Shown: one piece after another, positions 17,992-27,812 of the stretch
Layout of the letters: each line of letters starts with the position of its first letter
Position numbering within the stretch: position 1 is the first letter of the stretch
DNA from: Bordetella parapertussis
Lineage (GTDB): Bacteria; Pseudomonadota; Gammaproteobacteria; Burkholderiales; SG8-39
Assembly (NCBI GenBank): GCA_945897475.1
Contig: CAMDFL010000035.1
Coordinates: forward strand, 1-33,654
Direction: 5' to 3'
DNA length: 33,654 nt
Translations under genes and position numbers: made by a program
The notes under the pieces: model-generated
What the model saw: only the letters and a program-made list of their open reading frames with translations
Databases searched by the model: none
What the model was told of the DNA's origin: nothing

Positions 17992-18654
17992 ATGGACTCT
18001 GACATTCCTGTGATCGCCATCGACGGGCCTTCCGCCTCTGGAAAAGGCACGGTGGCGCAGCAAGTGGCCGAGCGACTCGGGTTTCATTGTCTGGACAGCG
18101 GCGCCTTATACCGCGTCGTGGCTTTGGCGGCGTTGCGCAGCCGAATATCCTGGAGCGATGAAAAAGCCTTAGGCGAACTGGCAGAAGGGCTCGCCGTGCA
18201 ATTCAAAAATGGTCAAACATTATTGCATAATCAAATAGTTACTGATGATATTCGGGATGAGGCCTGTTCCGCAGGCGCATCCATAGTGGCAGCACTCGGT
18301 TCTGTCCGGCAGGGATTGATGTCGCGCCAAAAAGCATTTCGACAGGCCCCGGGTTTAGTCGCCGAAGGCCGCGACATGGGAAGCGTGATTTTTCCCGATG
18401 CGTGCCTCAAAATTTACCTCACCGCAAACGCTGAAACGCGTGCCGAACGTCGTCTTAAACAGTTGAAACAAAAAGGAATCACTGCTAAGATCAATGTCCT
18501 TTTGCAGGATCTACGCGAGCGCGATGAGAGGGATTCCTCACGCAGCGTGGCGCCTCTCAAGCCCACCCAAGACGCCCATTTGCTGGACACCAGCAATTTG
18601 AGTGTCGATCAGGCTGTATGCAACATTCTGCTTTGGTATCAAGGGAGTAGGTGA
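17992..18654 (+). CDS. cmk: cytidylate kinase
   Basis: The protein has 220 residues and phosphorylates CMP and dCMP with ATP. The P-loop GPSASGKGT is at residues 12-20. [12 protein letters not shown], the [20 protein letters not shown] segment and [13 protein letters not shown] (lid and CMP-binding arginines) are all canonical. The ATG at 17992 is chosen because [12 protein letters not shown] fits the family N-terminus; a GTG at 17968 in the same frame would add eight residues. It sits between aroA and rpsA. Downstream is a highly structured leader for rpsA. Confidence 0.95.
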   Translation: MDSDIPVIAIDGPSASGKGTVAQQVAERLGFHCLDSGALYRVVALAALRSRISWSDEKALGELAEGLAVQFKNGQTLLHNQIVTDDIRDEACSAGASIVAALGSVRQGLMSRQKAFRQAPGLVAEGRDMGSVIFPDACLKIYLTANAETRAERRLKQLKQKGITAKINVLLQDLRERDERDSSRSVAPLKPTQDAHLLDTSNLSVDQAVCNILLWYQGSR

Positions 18655-18656
18655 CG

Positions 18657-18764
18657 AGCAGTAGGTGGCAAATATTACCGGGCAATGCTGGCCCACCACG
18701 ACTGCTTGTTTGTGACTAACCAACCCCACCTGCTTTCGGTGGGTCCCCACCGAATTTCGGTGGG
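18657..18764 (+). promoter_or_regulatory. multi-hairpin leader of rpsA (candidate S1 autoregulatory region)
   Basis: Three potential hairpins lie in the cmk-rpsA gap. The first pairs AGCAGT and GGTGG (18657-18668) with CCACC and ACTGCT (18693-18706). The second pairs CCCACC (18725-18730) with GGTGGG (18738-18743). The third pairs CCCACCGA (18746-18753) with TCGGTGGG (18757-18764). The last two are near repeats, so their arms could also pair with each other alternatively. An AU-rich stretch and a poor ribosome site follow before the ATG. In E. coli the rpsA start region likewise has hairpins and a degenerate SD and is autoregulated by S1; function here is inferred. The last hairpin could also be a weak terminator for cmk. 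Confidence 0.5.
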
Positions 18765-18784
18765 TTTAATAGTGAGATTTTCCA

Positions 18785-20527
18785 ATGTCTAGCGTTCTAT
18801 CCTCCGAAGTTCCTGCTGCAATACCCCTCGCGGTTCCTGGCATAGAGAGTTTTGCCGAGCTTTTCGCCGAAAGTTTGAAGCGCAAGGAAATGCGTATCGG
18901 CGAAGTCATTACCGGCGAAGTCGTGCGCGTTGATAGCAACTATGTTGTGGTCAACGCCGGATTGAAGTCCGAGAGCTTCGTACCTCTGGAAGAATTCAAG
19001 AATGATCGCGGTGAACTTGAAGTCACGGTGGGTGATTTTGTTGCCGTTGCGATCGAGGCCCTCGAGGATGGATATGGCGAAACCCGCCTGTCGCGGGACA
19101 AGGCAAAGCGCCTTGCCGCTTGGATGGATTTGGAAAAAGCGCTGGAAAACGGAGCGCTTGTCGCAGGTGTCATAACCGGAAAAGTCAAGGGCGGATTGAC
19201 CGTCATGACCAATGGCATTCGCGCATTCCTTCCTGGCTCGCTGGTGGATATCCGCCCGGTCAAGGACACCACTCCTTTTGAAGGCAAGGAGATGGAATTC
19301 AAGGTCATTAAACTCGACCGTAAGCGTAACAACGTGGTGGTGTCGCGGCGCGCGGTACTGGAAGCTTCGCAAGGTGAGGAGCGTCAGAACCTGTTGAAAA
19401 CCCTCACCGAGGGCGCGGTTGTCAAAGGAATCGTCAAGAACATCACCGATTACGGCGCGTTCGTCGACCTGGGCGGTATCGATGGATTGCTGCATATCAC
19501 TGATTTGGCCTGGCGTCGCGTCAAGCATCCCTCAGAGGTGCTTGCGGTAGGCGATGAAGTCACCGCTAAAGTTCTGAAATTCGATAACGAAAAAAATCGT
19601 GTTTCCCTGGGGCTGAAGCAATTGGGCGAGGACCCCTGGGTAGGTTTGGGCCGCCGCTATCCGACCGGCACCCGCCTTTTCGGCAAAGTCACAAACCTGA
19701 CCGACTACGGCTCGTTTGTCGAAGTCGAGTCTGGTATTGAGGGCCTGGTGCACGTCTCGGAAATGGATTGGACCAATAAAAACGTACATCCTTCCAAGGT
19801 GGTGCAACTTGGAGATGAGGTTGAGGTGATGATCCTGGAGATAGATGAGGACCGCCGCCGTATATCCCTGGGAATGAAGCAGTGCATGCCCAATCCATGG
19901 GAAGAGTTCTCGATCAACTTCAAGAAGGGCGACAAAGTCCGTGGCCAGATCAAGTCGATCACCGATTTCGGCATCTTTATCGGTCTGCCTGGTGCGATCG
20001 ATGGTCTGGTGCATTTGTCGGATCTGTCCTGGACGTTGACCGGGGAAGAGGCGGTTCGCAATTTCCGCAAGGCTGAGGAAATCGAGGCGATGGTGTTGTC
20101 GATTGATGTGGAGCGTGAGCGCATATCCCTTGGCATCAAACAGCTCGAGGGCGACCCCTTTAACAGCTTCGTGGCCACTAATGAAAAAGGCACGCGCGTT
20201 GATGGCACCGTAAAAACCATCGATGCGAAGGGTGCGGTTATCGCGTTGACTGACGAAGTTGAGGGATATCTGCGAGCCTCGGAAATATCCAGGGATCGCG
20301 TAGAAGACGCACGTACCCACTTGAAAGAGGGCGACTCGGTCAACGTGATGATTATCAACGTCGATCGCAAAAATCGCACCATTAACCTCTCGGTCAAGGC
20401 CAAAGACGTTGCCGAAGAGGGTGACGCCATGGCCCGACTGCAAAGCGAATCGGCAGCGAGCTCAGGCAGCACTAACCTAGGCGCCTTGCTCAAGGCGAAG
20501 TTGGACAATAAAAACGCGCAAAACTGA
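18785..20527 (+). CDS. rpsA: 30S ribosomal protein S1
   Basis: The protein has 580 residues. S1 binds mRNA near the start region and helps load it on the 30S subunit. Six S1 RNA-binding repeats follow one another. Repeats are visible as [86 protein letters not shown] and [20 protein letters not shown]. The N-terminus is about 20 residues longer than in E. coli (Ala/Pro-rich) and the C-terminus ends in a short Ser-rich tail. Only a weak GAG precedes the ATG, as is usual for this autoregulated gene. ihfB follows 14 bp later, so they are likely co-transcribed up to the terminator at 20848. Confidence 0.97.
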   Translation: MSSVLSSEVPAAIPLAVPGIESFAELFAESLKRKEMRIGEVITGEVVRVDSNYVVVNAGLKSESFVPLEEFKNDRGELEVTVGDFVAVAIEALEDGYGETRLSRDKAKRLAAWMDLEKALENGALVAGVITGKVKGGLTVMTNGIRAFLPGSLVDIRPVKDTTPFEGKEMEFKVIKLDRKRNNVVVSRRAVLEASQGEERQNLLKTLTEGAVVKGIVKNITDYGAFVDLGGIDGLLHITDLAWRRVKHPSEVLAVGDEVTAKVLKFDNEKNRVSLGLKQLGEDPWVGLGRRYPTGTRLFGKVTNLTDYGSFVEVESGIEGLVHVSEMDWTNKNVHPSKVVQLGDEVEVMILEIDEDRRRISLGMKQCMPNPWEEFSINFKKGDKVRGQIKSITDFGIFIGLPGAIDGLVHLSDLSWTLTGEEAVRNFRKAEEIEAMVLSIDVERERISLGIKQLEGDPFNSFVATNEKGTRVDGTVKTIDAKGAVIALTDEVEGYLRASEISRDRVEDARTHLKEGDSVNVMIINVDRKNRTINLSVKAKDVAEEGDAMARLQSESAASSGSTNLGALLKAKLDNKNAQN

Positions 20528-20541
20528 CCTAGAGCCCGGTA

Positions 20542-20823
20542 ATGACCAAGTCTGAACTGATTGCCCAACTTGCGACGCGCTACCCGCAATTGGTCGCCAA
20601 GGATGCCGAATTCGCGGTCAAGATGATACTTGACGCGATGACGCAGGCCTTGGTGCAAGGCCAACGAATCGAGATTCGTGGTTTTGGAAGTTTTGGTCTG
20701 AACCATCGACCCGCGCGCGTGGGTCGCAATCCCAAGTCTGGGGAAAAGGTGCAGGTGCCGGAAAAATTTGTCCCGCACTTCAAGGCTGGCAAGGAACTAC
20801 GCGAGCGCGTAGACGAGAACTAG
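20542..20823 (+). CDS. ihfB: integration host factor subunit beta
   Basis: The protein has 93 residues and pairs with IHF-alpha to bend DNA sharply at specific sites, serving transcription, replication and recombination. [17 protein letters not shown] and [44 protein letters not shown]-like features are all present, including the beta-arm with its intercalating Pro. The first methionine fits the family. It follows rpsA by 14 bp, as in many proteobacteria, and is closed by a strong terminator 25 bp downstream. Confidence 0.96.
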   Translation: MTKSELIAQLATRYPQLVAKDAEFAVKMILDAMTQALVQGQRIEIRGFGSFGLNHRPARVGRNPKSGEKVQVPEKFVPHFKAGKELRERVDEN

Positions 20824-20847
20824 TGGGATGAAAATGGTGAAGCAAGG

Positions 20848-20874
20848 CGGCGGCATCAGCGATGCCGCCGTTTT
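20848..20874 (+). terminator. rho-independent terminator after ihfB
   Basis: A perfect 10-bp GC-rich stem (CGGCGGCATC, 20848-20857, with GATGCCGCCG, 20861-20870), a 3-nt loop and four T. It ends the rpsA-ihfB transcript and separates it from lapA. Confidence 0.9.
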
Positions 20875-20974
20875 CACGTGGACTCTCACTTGGGTTCTGA
20901 TTTTGGATGATTCCCAAAAGCATGACAGTCTCGTGAGAGGCATTTTTTGTCATGAATTACGAACTTCTCGATAA

Positions 20975-21268
20975 ATGAAAATTCTGCGCTATTTATTCTG
21001 GCTGCTTCTATCGGTTCTGTTCGTCGTCTTGTTGCTATTCGCCATTCGCAATATCGCTCCGGTGCGGCTGCGTTTCTTTTTTGATCAAGGCTGGGACGTT
21101 CCCTTGATCTTGTTGCTGTTGGTCTTTTTCGTGATCGGCGCGTGTCTGGGTGTATTGGCATCACTAGAACGAATTTTTCGGCAGCGACGTGAGATTTTGG
21201 TTCTAAAAAGAGCGCTTCAAACGCAGAAAGATTCGCCGCCTCTGGTCAGTCCGGCGGAGGTGTCCTGA
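20975..21268 (+). CDS. lapA: LapA family inner-membrane protein (LPS assembly protein A)
   Basis: The protein has 97 residues. Two transmembrane helices (about 4-26 and 42-64) are followed by a basic, coiled-coil-like cytoplasmic tail (LERIFRQRREILVLKRALQTQ). RNIAPVRLRFFFDQGWDVPLILLLLVFFVIGACLG-like composition is the LapA (DUF1049) pattern. LapA works with LapB to control LPS synthesis through FtsH-dependent turnover of LpxC in E. coli. Its TGA overlaps the lapB ATG (TGATG). An 8-codon frame (20952-20978) ends across the lapA start; see the findings. Confidence 0.92.
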   Translation: MKILRYLFWLLLSVLFVVLLLFAIRNIAPVRLRFFFDQGWDVPLILLLLVFFVIGACLGVLASLERIFRQRREILVLKRALQTQKDSPPLVSPAEVS

Positions 21269-22443
21269 TGGAGTTTGAATATTGGTGGTTGCTTGGACTG
21301 CCGCTGTTTTTTGGACTGGGCTGGCTGGCGGCGCGCGTTGACATCAAACACCTGGTCCTTGAATCACGCGCCTTGCCCCGTTCTTACTTCAAAGGGCTGA
21401 ATTTCCTGCTCAATGAACAACCCGATAAAGCGATTGAAGCTTTCATCGAAGTGGTCCGGATTGATCCGGAAACCATCGAACTGCATTTTGCGTTGGGAAG
21501 TCTTTTTCGCCGTCGAGGTGAAACCGATCGGGCAATCCGCATGCACAAGAACCTGCTCGACCGCAGTGACCTGGCCGATGAGCAACGTTTGCATGCAATG
21601 ATCGAGCTTGGCCAGGACTATCTCAAGGCGGGACTGCTGGATCGCGCCGAGGAGGTGTTATCCAAATTACGCGAGTCAACGCTACGCTCTGATGCGCTGC
21701 GTTTGCTGCTGGAAATTTATCAGCAGGAAAAAGACTGGGGGAAGGCAATCGAGACCGCACGCGCCATGGAAGCGGACTCTGGTGAGAGCCGGCAGAAGGA
21801 AATAGCCAATTTCTATTGCGAACTCGCCGCATTGGACGCTACCCACTCGAGATCGACGCAAGCTGAGGAAAACCTGCTGCGCGCTCTTGGCGCGAATCGC
21901 AAATGCGTCCGTGCGAACATTCAGTTGGGTGAATTGCATGCGCTTGCCGGACAGGCCGACCAGGCAATCGAGGCGTGGAAGCGAATTGAGCAGCAACGTC
22001 CGGCGTTTGTCGCGATTGTCGCAAGGCGGATTCTCGATAGTTACCGGGTCCTGGGTCGCTCCGAAGAGGGGCTGACGCTGTTGCGCGGGTATCTGGCGCA
22101 GTATCCTTCCTTGGATCTTCTGGAGGTCGTATTTCAGTCAACCCTGGAACATCACGATGCGCAGACCGCCTATCACCTGGTCAAGGAAGAGTTACGGCGA
22201 AACCCGACTTTACTTGGATTGGATAAATTGCTTGAGGCGCAGATACTGCTGGCTCCTGCGGAGCGGCGTCATGACCTGGAATTGGTTAAAAATCTGGTGC
22301 ATGGACATACCCGGCGTCTGGCCAGATATCGGTGCGACAACTGCGGATTCAAAGCGCGCCAGTTCCACTGGCGTTGCCCGGCATGTAGTGGCTGGGAAAC
22401 TTATCCGCCCAAGCGAACCGAGGAATTTGATCTTGATCCCTGA
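21268..22443 (+). CDS. lapB: LPS assembly protein B (TPR plus rubredoxin-like zinc domain)
   Basis: The protein has 391 residues. An N-terminal membrane anchor (about 5-20) is followed by about nine TPR-like helical repeats (YFKGLNFLLNEQPDKAIEAFIEVVRIDPETIELHFALG and onward) and a C-terminal metal-binding knuckle CDNC...CPAC. This is the architecture of LapB/YciM, which in E. coli guides FtsH to LpxC and so matches LPS output to need. GGAGG 7 bases ahead of the ATG and the 1-base overlap with lapA support the start. The LPS-precursor genes ugd, rfaE1 and hldD follow, which fits an envelope role. Confidence 0.95.
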   Translation: MEFEYWWLLGLPLFFGLGWLAARVDIKHLVLESRALPRSYFKGLNFLLNEQPDKAIEAFIEVVRIDPETIELHFALGSLFRRRGETDRAIRMHKNLLDRSDLADEQRLHAMIELGQDYLKAGLLDRAEEVLSKLRESTLRSDALRLLLEIYQQEKDWGKAIETARAMEADSGESRQKEIANFYCELAALDATHSRSTQAEENLLRALGANRKCVRANIQLGELHALAGQADQAIEAWKRIEQQRPAFVAIVARRILDSYRVLGRSEEGLTLLRGYLAQYPSLDLLEVVFQSTLEHHDAQTAYHLVKEELRRNPTLLGLDKLLEAQILLAPAERRHDLELVKNLVHGHTRRLARYRCDNCGFKARQFHWRCPACSGWETYPPKRTEEFDLDP

Positions 22444-22526
22444 TGGATCATGTACAGGATATTGCATTGTGGTCGATGCACGAATGACCGCACAGCCTCT
22501 GTAACACAGTGGAGGTAACACAACGC

Positions 22527-22556
22527 ATGCGAACAAAAGGAGCATTACCAGAGTGA
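22527..22556 (+). CDS. 9-codon mini-ORF coupled to ugd
   Basis: An ATG at 22527 opens a 9-codon frame (MRTKGALPE) preceded by GGAGG at 22511-22515, 11 bases away. It ends in a TGA that overlaps the GTG start of ugd by two bases (GTGA). It may be a leader peptide for translational coupling or a chance frame. Confidence 0.25.
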   Translation: MRTKGALPE

Positions 22557-23878
22557 AAGTAACCATGATCGGCGCCGGATATGTAGGCCTGGTGACAGGC
22601 GCCTGCTTCGCAGAGGTCGGTAACGACGTGCTTTGTCTGGATGTGGACAGTGCAAAAATAGATTTACTTGAGCAGGGCGGCGTACCGATATTCGAACCGG
22701 GTCTCAAGGAGATGATCGGACGCAACAGAACCGCAGGCCGTTTGCAATTTACCAGCGATGTTGCCAGGGCCGTTCATCATGGCCAGGTTCAATTCATCGC
22801 CGTGGGCACGCCGCCTGACGAGGATGGTTCCGCGGATTTGAAATACGTTCTGGCGGCCGCACAAGGCATTGGCGAGCACATTGACGGTTATCGCCTGGTG
22901 GTCAATAAATCCACCGTGCCGGTTGGGACCGCTGACAAGGTGCGCAATACGCTGCGGGAGGCGCTTCTCAAACGCGGCAAAGAGATTCCTTTTGGCGTCG
23001 TGTCCAATCCGGAATTTCTCAAGGAAGGCGCGGCTATTGAGGATTTCATGCGTCCCGATCGTATCGTAGTTGGAAGCGAGGACGAACGGGCCACGCAGAT
23101 CATGCGCGCGCTGTACGCGCCGTTTCAACGCAATCATGAGCGCATGTTGTTCATGGATGTGCGTTCGGCGGAACTCACAAAATATGCGGCCAACGCGATG
23201 TTGGCCACGCGCATTTCCTTCATGAATGAATTGGCCAATCTGGCCGACAAGCTGGGCGCCGATATTGAGCAGGTACGTCTCGGTATTGGTTCGGATCCGC
23301 GTATCGGCTACCACTTTCTATATGCCGGGGCCGGCTATGGCGGCTCTTGTTTCCCCAAGGATGTTCAAGCATTGATGCGAAGCGCAAAGGACGCGAATGC
23401 CTCGCATCTGATATTGGATGCCGTGGAACAGGTCAATCAAATTCAAAAAACTGTTCTTGGGCGAAAGATTAAAGCGCGGCTTGGAGATAATCTGGCGGGA
23501 CGTCGCATCGCGGTCTGGGGCTTGGCCTTCAAGCCCAATACCGACGACATGCGGGCGGCGCCGAGTCGGGTTTTGATCGACGAACTGCTTAACGCCGGCG
23601 CCGAGGTTTGTGCTTACGATCCGGTAGCCATCGAGGAGGCGCGCCGCGTATTTGGTGCGCAAACCCAAGGGCTGCATTTCGCTGACTCGCCAAATGCCGC
23701 ATTGAACGGGGCGGACGTCCTTGCCATCGTTACCGAGTGGAAAGAGTTTCGCAGCCCCGATTTCGATCTTATTCGCGAGCAATTGAAGCTGCCGGTGATT
23801 TTCGATGGCCGCAACTTGTACGATCCTGCGGAGGTTCGCCGTCACTCGCTGGAGTACCATGCGATTGGTCGAAAATAA
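22553..23878 (+). CDS. ugd: UDP-glucose 6-dehydrogenase
   Basis: The protein has 441 residues and oxidises UDP-glucose twice with NAD to UDP-glucuronate, a precursor for capsule, exopolysaccharide or lipid A/core modification. The N-terminal Rossmann motif is [36 protein letters not shown] and NKSTVPVGT are conserved, and Cys266 in [10 protein letters not shown] is the catalytic thiol. The C-terminal domain contains [17 protein letters not shown]. The GTG start has AAGGAG about 10 bases upstream. The rfaE1 frame overlaps its end, so they probably share a transcript. Confidence 0.96.
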   Translation: MKVTMIGAGYVGLVTGACFAEVGNDVLCLDVDSAKIDLLEQGGVPIFEPGLKEMIGRNRTAGRLQFTSDVARAVHHGQVQFIAVGTPPDEDGSADLKYVLAAAQGIGEHIDGYRLVVNKSTVPVGTADKVRNTLREALLKRGKEIPFGVVSNPEFLKEGAAIEDFMRPDRIVVGSEDERATQIMRALYAPFQRNHERMLFMDVRSAELTKYAANAMLATRISFMNELANLADKLGADIEQVRLGIGSDPRIGYHFLYAGAGYGGSCFPKDVQALMRSAKDANASHLILDAVEQVNQIQKTVLGRKIKARLGDNLAGRRIAVWGLAFKPNTDDMRAAPSRVLIDELLNAGAEVCAYDPVAIEEARRVFGAQTQGLHFADSPNAALNGADVLAIVTEWKEFRSPDFDLIREQLKLPVIFDGRNLYDPAEVRRHSLEYHAIGRK

Positions 23879-24923
23879 GGACGGCGCGGCAATCATGGCG
23901 GGCCAAACGAAGGTTTCCAGGCGAGCACGAGAGAACAGTGTAAAGCCTTCTGTCGCGCGGGGATCTTTTTCGCTGGACGAGCAACTGGATGAACGATTGC
24001 TAGGTCGCGCCAGAATCCTCGTGGTCGGCGATGTCATGCTGGATCGCTACTGGTTTGGCGAGGTAGATCGGGTGTCTCCGGAGGCGCCAGTGCCTATCGT
24101 CAAGATAGACCGCACCGAGGATCGTCCGGGCGGCGCCGCGAACGTGGCGCGCAACGCGGCGGCTCTGGGTGCCCATGTCACCTTGCTGTCCGTGGTCGGT
24201 GCTGATCAAGCCGGTCAGCGTCTGGCACAGTTGATGAAAGCCGATGGCGTACGCGCAAAATTGCATCGCGATCAGAGCATTGACACTACGGTCAAGGTTA
24301 GGGTTATAGGTCGTCGCCAGCAAATGTTGCGAATCGATTTTGAAACCGTCCCCAGTCACGAGGTGTTGCTCGACAAGCTTGCCGCCTATAAAGCCTTGTT
24401 GGCTGGGTCAGAAATCGTGGTCCTGTCCGATTACGGCAAAGGTGGCCTGACTCATATTTCCAAAATGATTGATATGGCCGTGGCGCAGGGGAAGCGGGTG
24501 CTGGTTGATCCAAAGGGAGAGGACTACTCGCGTTATCGTGGCGCGACCCTGGTGACGCCCAATAGAAGCGAACTGCGCGAGGTGGTGGGCGGCTGGCGCG
24601 ACGAGGGCGAGCTCACCACTAAGGCGCAGGCCTTGCGGCGAAAATTGGGTATTGATGCATTGCTTTTGACGCGCAGTGAGGAGGGCATGACGCTGTTTCA
24701 AAAAGGCCTGGTATCGCATGAGCCGGCCAAGGCTCGAGAGGTATTTGATGTCAGCGGCGCGGGCGACACGGTTATCGCGGTGCTCGCGGTTATGCTCGGG
24801 GCGGGTGCCTCGTTGGGCGAGGCCACACACATCGCCAATCACGCCGCTGGCGTGGTGGTGGGTAAGCTGGGTACAGCGGTTGTTCAATTGCCGGAAATCG
24901 TGGCCAGTCTTAGTGAAGACTAG
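23859..24923 (+). CDS. rfaE1: D-glycero-beta-D-manno-heptose-7-phosphate kinase
   Basis: The protein has 354 residues from the ATG at 23859 (GGAG 4-5 bases upstream, inside ugd). ATG 23895 is an alternative that would trim an Arg/Lys-rich, probably disordered N-terminus. It is a PfkB/ribokinase-type sugar kinase: [18 protein letters not shown]...[28 protein letters not shown], and the C-terminal anion hole [15 protein letters not shown] with the catalytic Asp. It phosphorylates heptose-7-phosphate at C1 in ADP-heptose synthesis. Only the kinase half is present; the nucleotidyltransferase (RfaE2/HldC) must lie elsewhere, as in many betaproteobacteria. hldD follows 123 bp downstream. Confidence 0.92.
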   Translation: MRLVENKDGAAIMAGQTKVSRRARENSVKPSVARGSFSLDEQLDERLLGRARILVVGDVMLDRYWFGEVDRVSPEAPVPIVKIDRTEDRPGGAANVARNAAALGAHVTLLSVVGADQAGQRLAQLMKADGVRAKLHRDQSIDTTVKVRVIGRRQQMLRIDFETVPSHEVLLDKLAAYKALLAGSEIVVLSDYGKGGLTHISKMIDMAVAQGKRVLVDPKGEDYSRYRGATLVTPNRSELREVVGGWRDEGELTTKAQALRRKLGIDALLLTRSEEGMTLFQKGLVSHEPAKAREVFDVSGAGDTVIAVLAVMLGAGASLGEATHIANHAAGVVVGKLGTAVVQLPEIVASLSED

Positions 24924-25046
24924 ATCAGGGAAGGCAAAATAATTGACCACTCGAATCCCATTTTCGGCCACGGCAATAGATCTCTGTTTGTGGATTCTAC
25001 GAGCGGCAATGTTGCAGCGATTAACCACTAATTTGGACACACAATC

Positions 25047-26054
25047 ATGACCGTTATCGTTACCGGTGCTGCGGGATTTATCGGTTCCAATCTGGTTCGG
25101 GCGCTCAATTTGCGCGGAGAACGAGATGTCATCGCCGTAGACAACCTGCAATCCTCCGAGAAATTCCGCAACTTGGTCGATTGCGAAATAACGGATTTTA
25201 TGGACAAGCGGGATTTCCTGTCATCACTGATGGCCGGAGAATTCGATGGCAGCGTGGACGCGATATTTCATCAAGGCGCCTGCTCCGATACGATGCAGAC
25301 AGATGGTCGATACATGATGGAGAACAACTATCGCTATTCTGTCGAGCTTCTTGATTTTTGTTGTGAGCAGGAAGTGCCGCTGATCTATGCCTCTTCGGCC
25401 GCGGTCTATGGTGGTTCCACGACATTTCTAGAGGAACGTCAATTCGAATCGCCATTGAACGTTTATGGATATTCAAAATTGCTTTTTGATCAATTGGTCA
25501 GGCGCAGGCTCCCCGAAGTCGGTGTGCAAATCGCGGGATTCAGGTATTTCAACGTCTACGGACGCAATGAAGCGCACAAGACGCGAATGGCCTCGGTCGC
25601 ATGGCATTTTTTCAATCAATATCAAACTGATGGATGTGTGCGTCCGTTCCAAGGTTCCGGTGGTTACGAGCCTGGCGAGCAGCGCCGCGACTTTATTGCT
25701 GTCGAGGATATAGTCCGAGTCAACCTCTGGTTCTTTGATCATCAGGAGGCGCGCGGGATATTCAATGCGGGCACAAGCCGCGCGCAAAGTTTCAATGATG
25801 TCGCGGTTGCCACCGTCAATGCGTGCCGTGTGGCGGACGGCAAGTCGATTCTTAATTTAGCGGAAATGCGCGATATGGGAATTATCAGCTATCGCGATTT
25901 TCCAGAAGCCTTACAAGGCAAGTATCAACATTTTACTCAGGCGGATATCAATGCCTTGAGGCTGGTTGGTTATCAACACGAATTCTCCAGTGTTGAGCAG
26001 GGCGTGTCGACCTATTGCGAGTGGTTACTTAAACAGCAAAGCCGATCATGGTAG
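25047..26054 (+). CDS. hldD: ADP-L-glycero-D-manno-heptose 6-epimerase
   Basis: The protein has 335 residues and converts ADP-D,D-heptose to ADP-L,D-heptose, the inner-core LPS donor. It is an extended SDR fold with the NADP motif [15 protein letters not shown] at residues 6-20, ASSAAVYGG (catalytic Ser), and [10 protein letters not shown] with the Tyr-x3-Lys pair. [22 protein letters not shown] and [15 protein letters not shown] are specific to HldD. The start at 25047 is clear by family alignment. It completes the heptose steps begun by RfaE1. An 8-bp palindrome brackets its stop codon. Confidence 0.96.
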   Translation: MTVIVTGAAGFIGSNLVRALNLRGERDVIAVDNLQSSEKFRNLVDCEITDFMDKRDFLSSLMAGEFDGSVDAIFHQGACSDTMQTDGRYMMENNYRYSVELLDFCCEQEVPLIYASSAAVYGGSTTFLEERQFESPLNVYGYSKLLFDQLVRRRLPEVGVQIAGFRYFNVYGRNEAHKTRMASVAWHFFNQYQTDGCVRPFQGSGGYEPGEQRRDFIAVEDIVRVNLWFFDHQEARGIFNAGTSRAQSFNDVAVATVNACRVADGKSILNLAEMRDMGIISYRDFPEALQGKYQHFTQADINALRLVGYQHEFSSVEQGVSTYCEWLLKQQSRSW

Positions 26055-26118
26055 ACATGATCGAAATCCGAGCAGATTCAACAGGCGCGGCCTTGCCCTC
26101 TTCGATTAAACTGCGATC

Positions 26119-27021
26119 ATGAAAAATTCGCCTAACTACAAAACCATAGAAGACACGGTGGGCGAGACGCCGCTGGTGCGATTGAAACGCATGACGGCCG
26201 GATCGAGCAATACCATCCTGTGCAAGCTCGAGGGCGACAATCCCGCCGGTTCCGTAAAGGATAGGCCAGCCATGTCGATGATTGTTCGCGCCGAACAGCG
26301 CGGCACCATCAAACCGGGCGACACCTTGATCGAGGCAACCAGTGGAAATACCGGTATCGCGCTCGCCATGGCGGCGGCGATTCGCGGTTATCGCATGATT
26401 CTTATCATGCCCGAGCATTTGTCTATTGAACGTAGGCAGACCATGCGCGCGTTTGGCGCCGATATCGTTCTTACGTCCAAGGCGGGCGGAATGGAATCGG
26501 CGCGCGATCTGGCCGAGAAGATGCAAAGCGAGGGCAAGGGATTGATCCTGGATCAATTCGCCAACCCGGACAATCCGCTGTCGCACTACGAAGGAACTGG
26601 CCCTGAAATCTGGCGCGACACCGCCGGGCAAATCACCCATTTTGTATCCAGCATGGGGACCACGGGAACCATCATGGGCGTCTCGCGTTATCTAAAGGAG
26701 ATGAATCCGACAATTCAAATTGTGGGATGCCAACCAGAAGATGGATCTCAGATTCCAGGCATACGCAAATGGCCTGAAGCTTATTTGCCGCGCATTTACG
26801 AGAAGGCTCGAGTCGACTCCCTGGAGTACGTCAACCAGGCCGACGCGGAGGAAATGGCACGCAGAATGGCGCGCGAAGAAGGCATCTTCGCCGGCATCTC
26901 AGCCGGCGGATCGCTCGCGGTAGCCTTGCGCATTGCCGCGCGGCTCAGCAATGCCACCATCGTAACCATTGTTTGCGACCGAGGCGACCGCTACCTCTCC
27001 ACCGGTGTGTTCCCGGATTGA
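26119..27021 (+). CDS. cysM: cysteine synthase B (O-acetylserine sulfhydrylase)
   Basis: The protein has 300 residues and is a PLP enzyme joining O-acetylserine with sulfide or thiosulfate. The PLP lysine is Lys47 in NPAGSVKDRPAMSMI. EATSGNTGIALAMAAA (PLP phosphate and substrate loop) and SSMGTTGTIMGVSRYLKE follow. The loop QPEDGSQIPGIRKWPEAYLP is typical of CysM and not of CysK. The C-terminal ISAGGSLAVALRIA contacts the cofactor. The start at 26119 fits the family. The TGA shares one base with the ATG of the exonuclease gene (TGATG). Confidence 0.94.
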   Translation: MKNSPNYKTIEDTVGETPLVRLKRMTAGSSNTILCKLEGDNPAGSVKDRPAMSMIVRAEQRGTIKPGDTLIEATSGNTGIALAMAAAIRGYRMILIMPEHLSIERRQTMRAFGADIVLTSKAGGMESARDLAEKMQSEGKGLILDQFANPDNPLSHYEGTGPEIWRDTAGQITHFVSSMGTTGTIMGVSRYLKEMNPTIQIVGCQPEDGSQIPGIRKWPEAYLPRIYEKARVDSLEYVNQADAEEMARRMAREEGIFAGISAGGSLAVALRIAARLSNATIVTIVCDRGDRYLSTGVFPD

Positions 27022-27812
27022 TGCAGACAGCGCTCACATTCGATATCGAAACTATTCCCGATATCGCTGGTCTGCGCCGCTTGCATGGCATTGGCTCGGA
27101 TTTAAGCGACGGTGAAGTAGCGCAATTCGCCTTCGCCCGGCGCCGCGCGCAAAATGGCACCGATTTTCTGCCGCTGCACCTGCACCGAGTGGTTGCCATT
27201 TCGTGCGCGCTGCGTGAGCGCGACACATTCAAAATCTGGTCGCTGGGATCGGCTAAGGATGGCGAAGCCGAACTGGTTGCGCGTTTCTTTGACGGGGTCG
27301 ATAAATACACCCCGCAACTGGTTTCCTGGAATGGCGGTGGATTTGATTTGCCGGTTCTGAATTACCGTGCTCTGGTACATGGTCTCTGCGCCGGTCAATT
27401 CTGGGAGTTGGGTGAGGAAGATCGTTCGTTCAACTACAATAATTACATCAGCCGCTATCACAAGCGGCACATGGATTTAATGGATTTGATGGCGCTCTAC
27501 CAGCCGCGCGCCAATGCGCCGCTGGATGAGATTGCCAAACTGTGCGGTTTTCCCGGCAAGCTAGGGTTCGATGGATCGGAAGTCTGGGGTACCTGGCAAA
27601 CCGGAGGGATCGCCGCTATCCGCGACTATTGTGAGACGGACGTCGCCAACACCTACTTGATATATCTCAGATTTCAGCATTTGCGTGGGGAATTGGACGC
27701 GGTGCAGTACGATCAGGAAATCGAGTTGGTGCGCAGCACTCTCGCGCGCGGCGGCGAGCCGCATTGGCGCGAGTTTCTAGCTGCGTGGGACGGACTCGCA
27801 GCGCACCCATGA
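27021..27812 (+). CDS. DnaQ/PolB-like 3'-5' exonuclease
   Basis: The protein has 263 residues from the ATG at 27021, which overlaps the cysM stop. It is a DEDD exonuclease: ExoI TFDIETIPD (Asp8, Glu10), ExoII SWNGGGFDLPVL and ExoIII YCETDVANTYLIY. The pattern fits the family of predicted 3'-5' exonucleases related to the editing domain of family B DNA polymerases (Pfam DNA_pol_B_exo2). It is a free-standing nuclease; its in vivo substrate is unknown. The end of the gene overlaps rlmD by four bases (ATGA). cysM, exonuclease and rlmD therefore form a tightly packed, probably coupled unit. Confidence 0.9.
   Translation: MQTALTFDIETIPDIAGLRRLHGIGSDLSDGEVAQFAFARRRAQNGTDFLPLHLHRVVAISCALRERDTFKIWSLGSAKDGEAELVARFFDGVDKYTPQLVSWNGGGFDLPVLNYRALVHGLCAGQFWELGEEDRSFNYNNYISRYHKRHMDLMDLMALYQPRANAPLDEIAKLCGFPGKLGFDGSEVWGTWQTGGIAAIRDYCETDVANTYLIYLRFQHLRGELDAVQYDQEIELVRSTLARGGEPHWREFLAAWDGLAAHP

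Noticed and set aside
8151-20823. The gyrA-to-ihfB gene order as a novel cluster
   Set aside because: This order is widespread in betaproteobacteria and is ordinary housekeeping synteny.
23859-24923. Truncated HldE (missing nucleotidyltransferase domain)
   Set aside because: Separate RfaE1 and RfaE2 proteins are normal in betaproteobacteria; the kinase domain here is complete.
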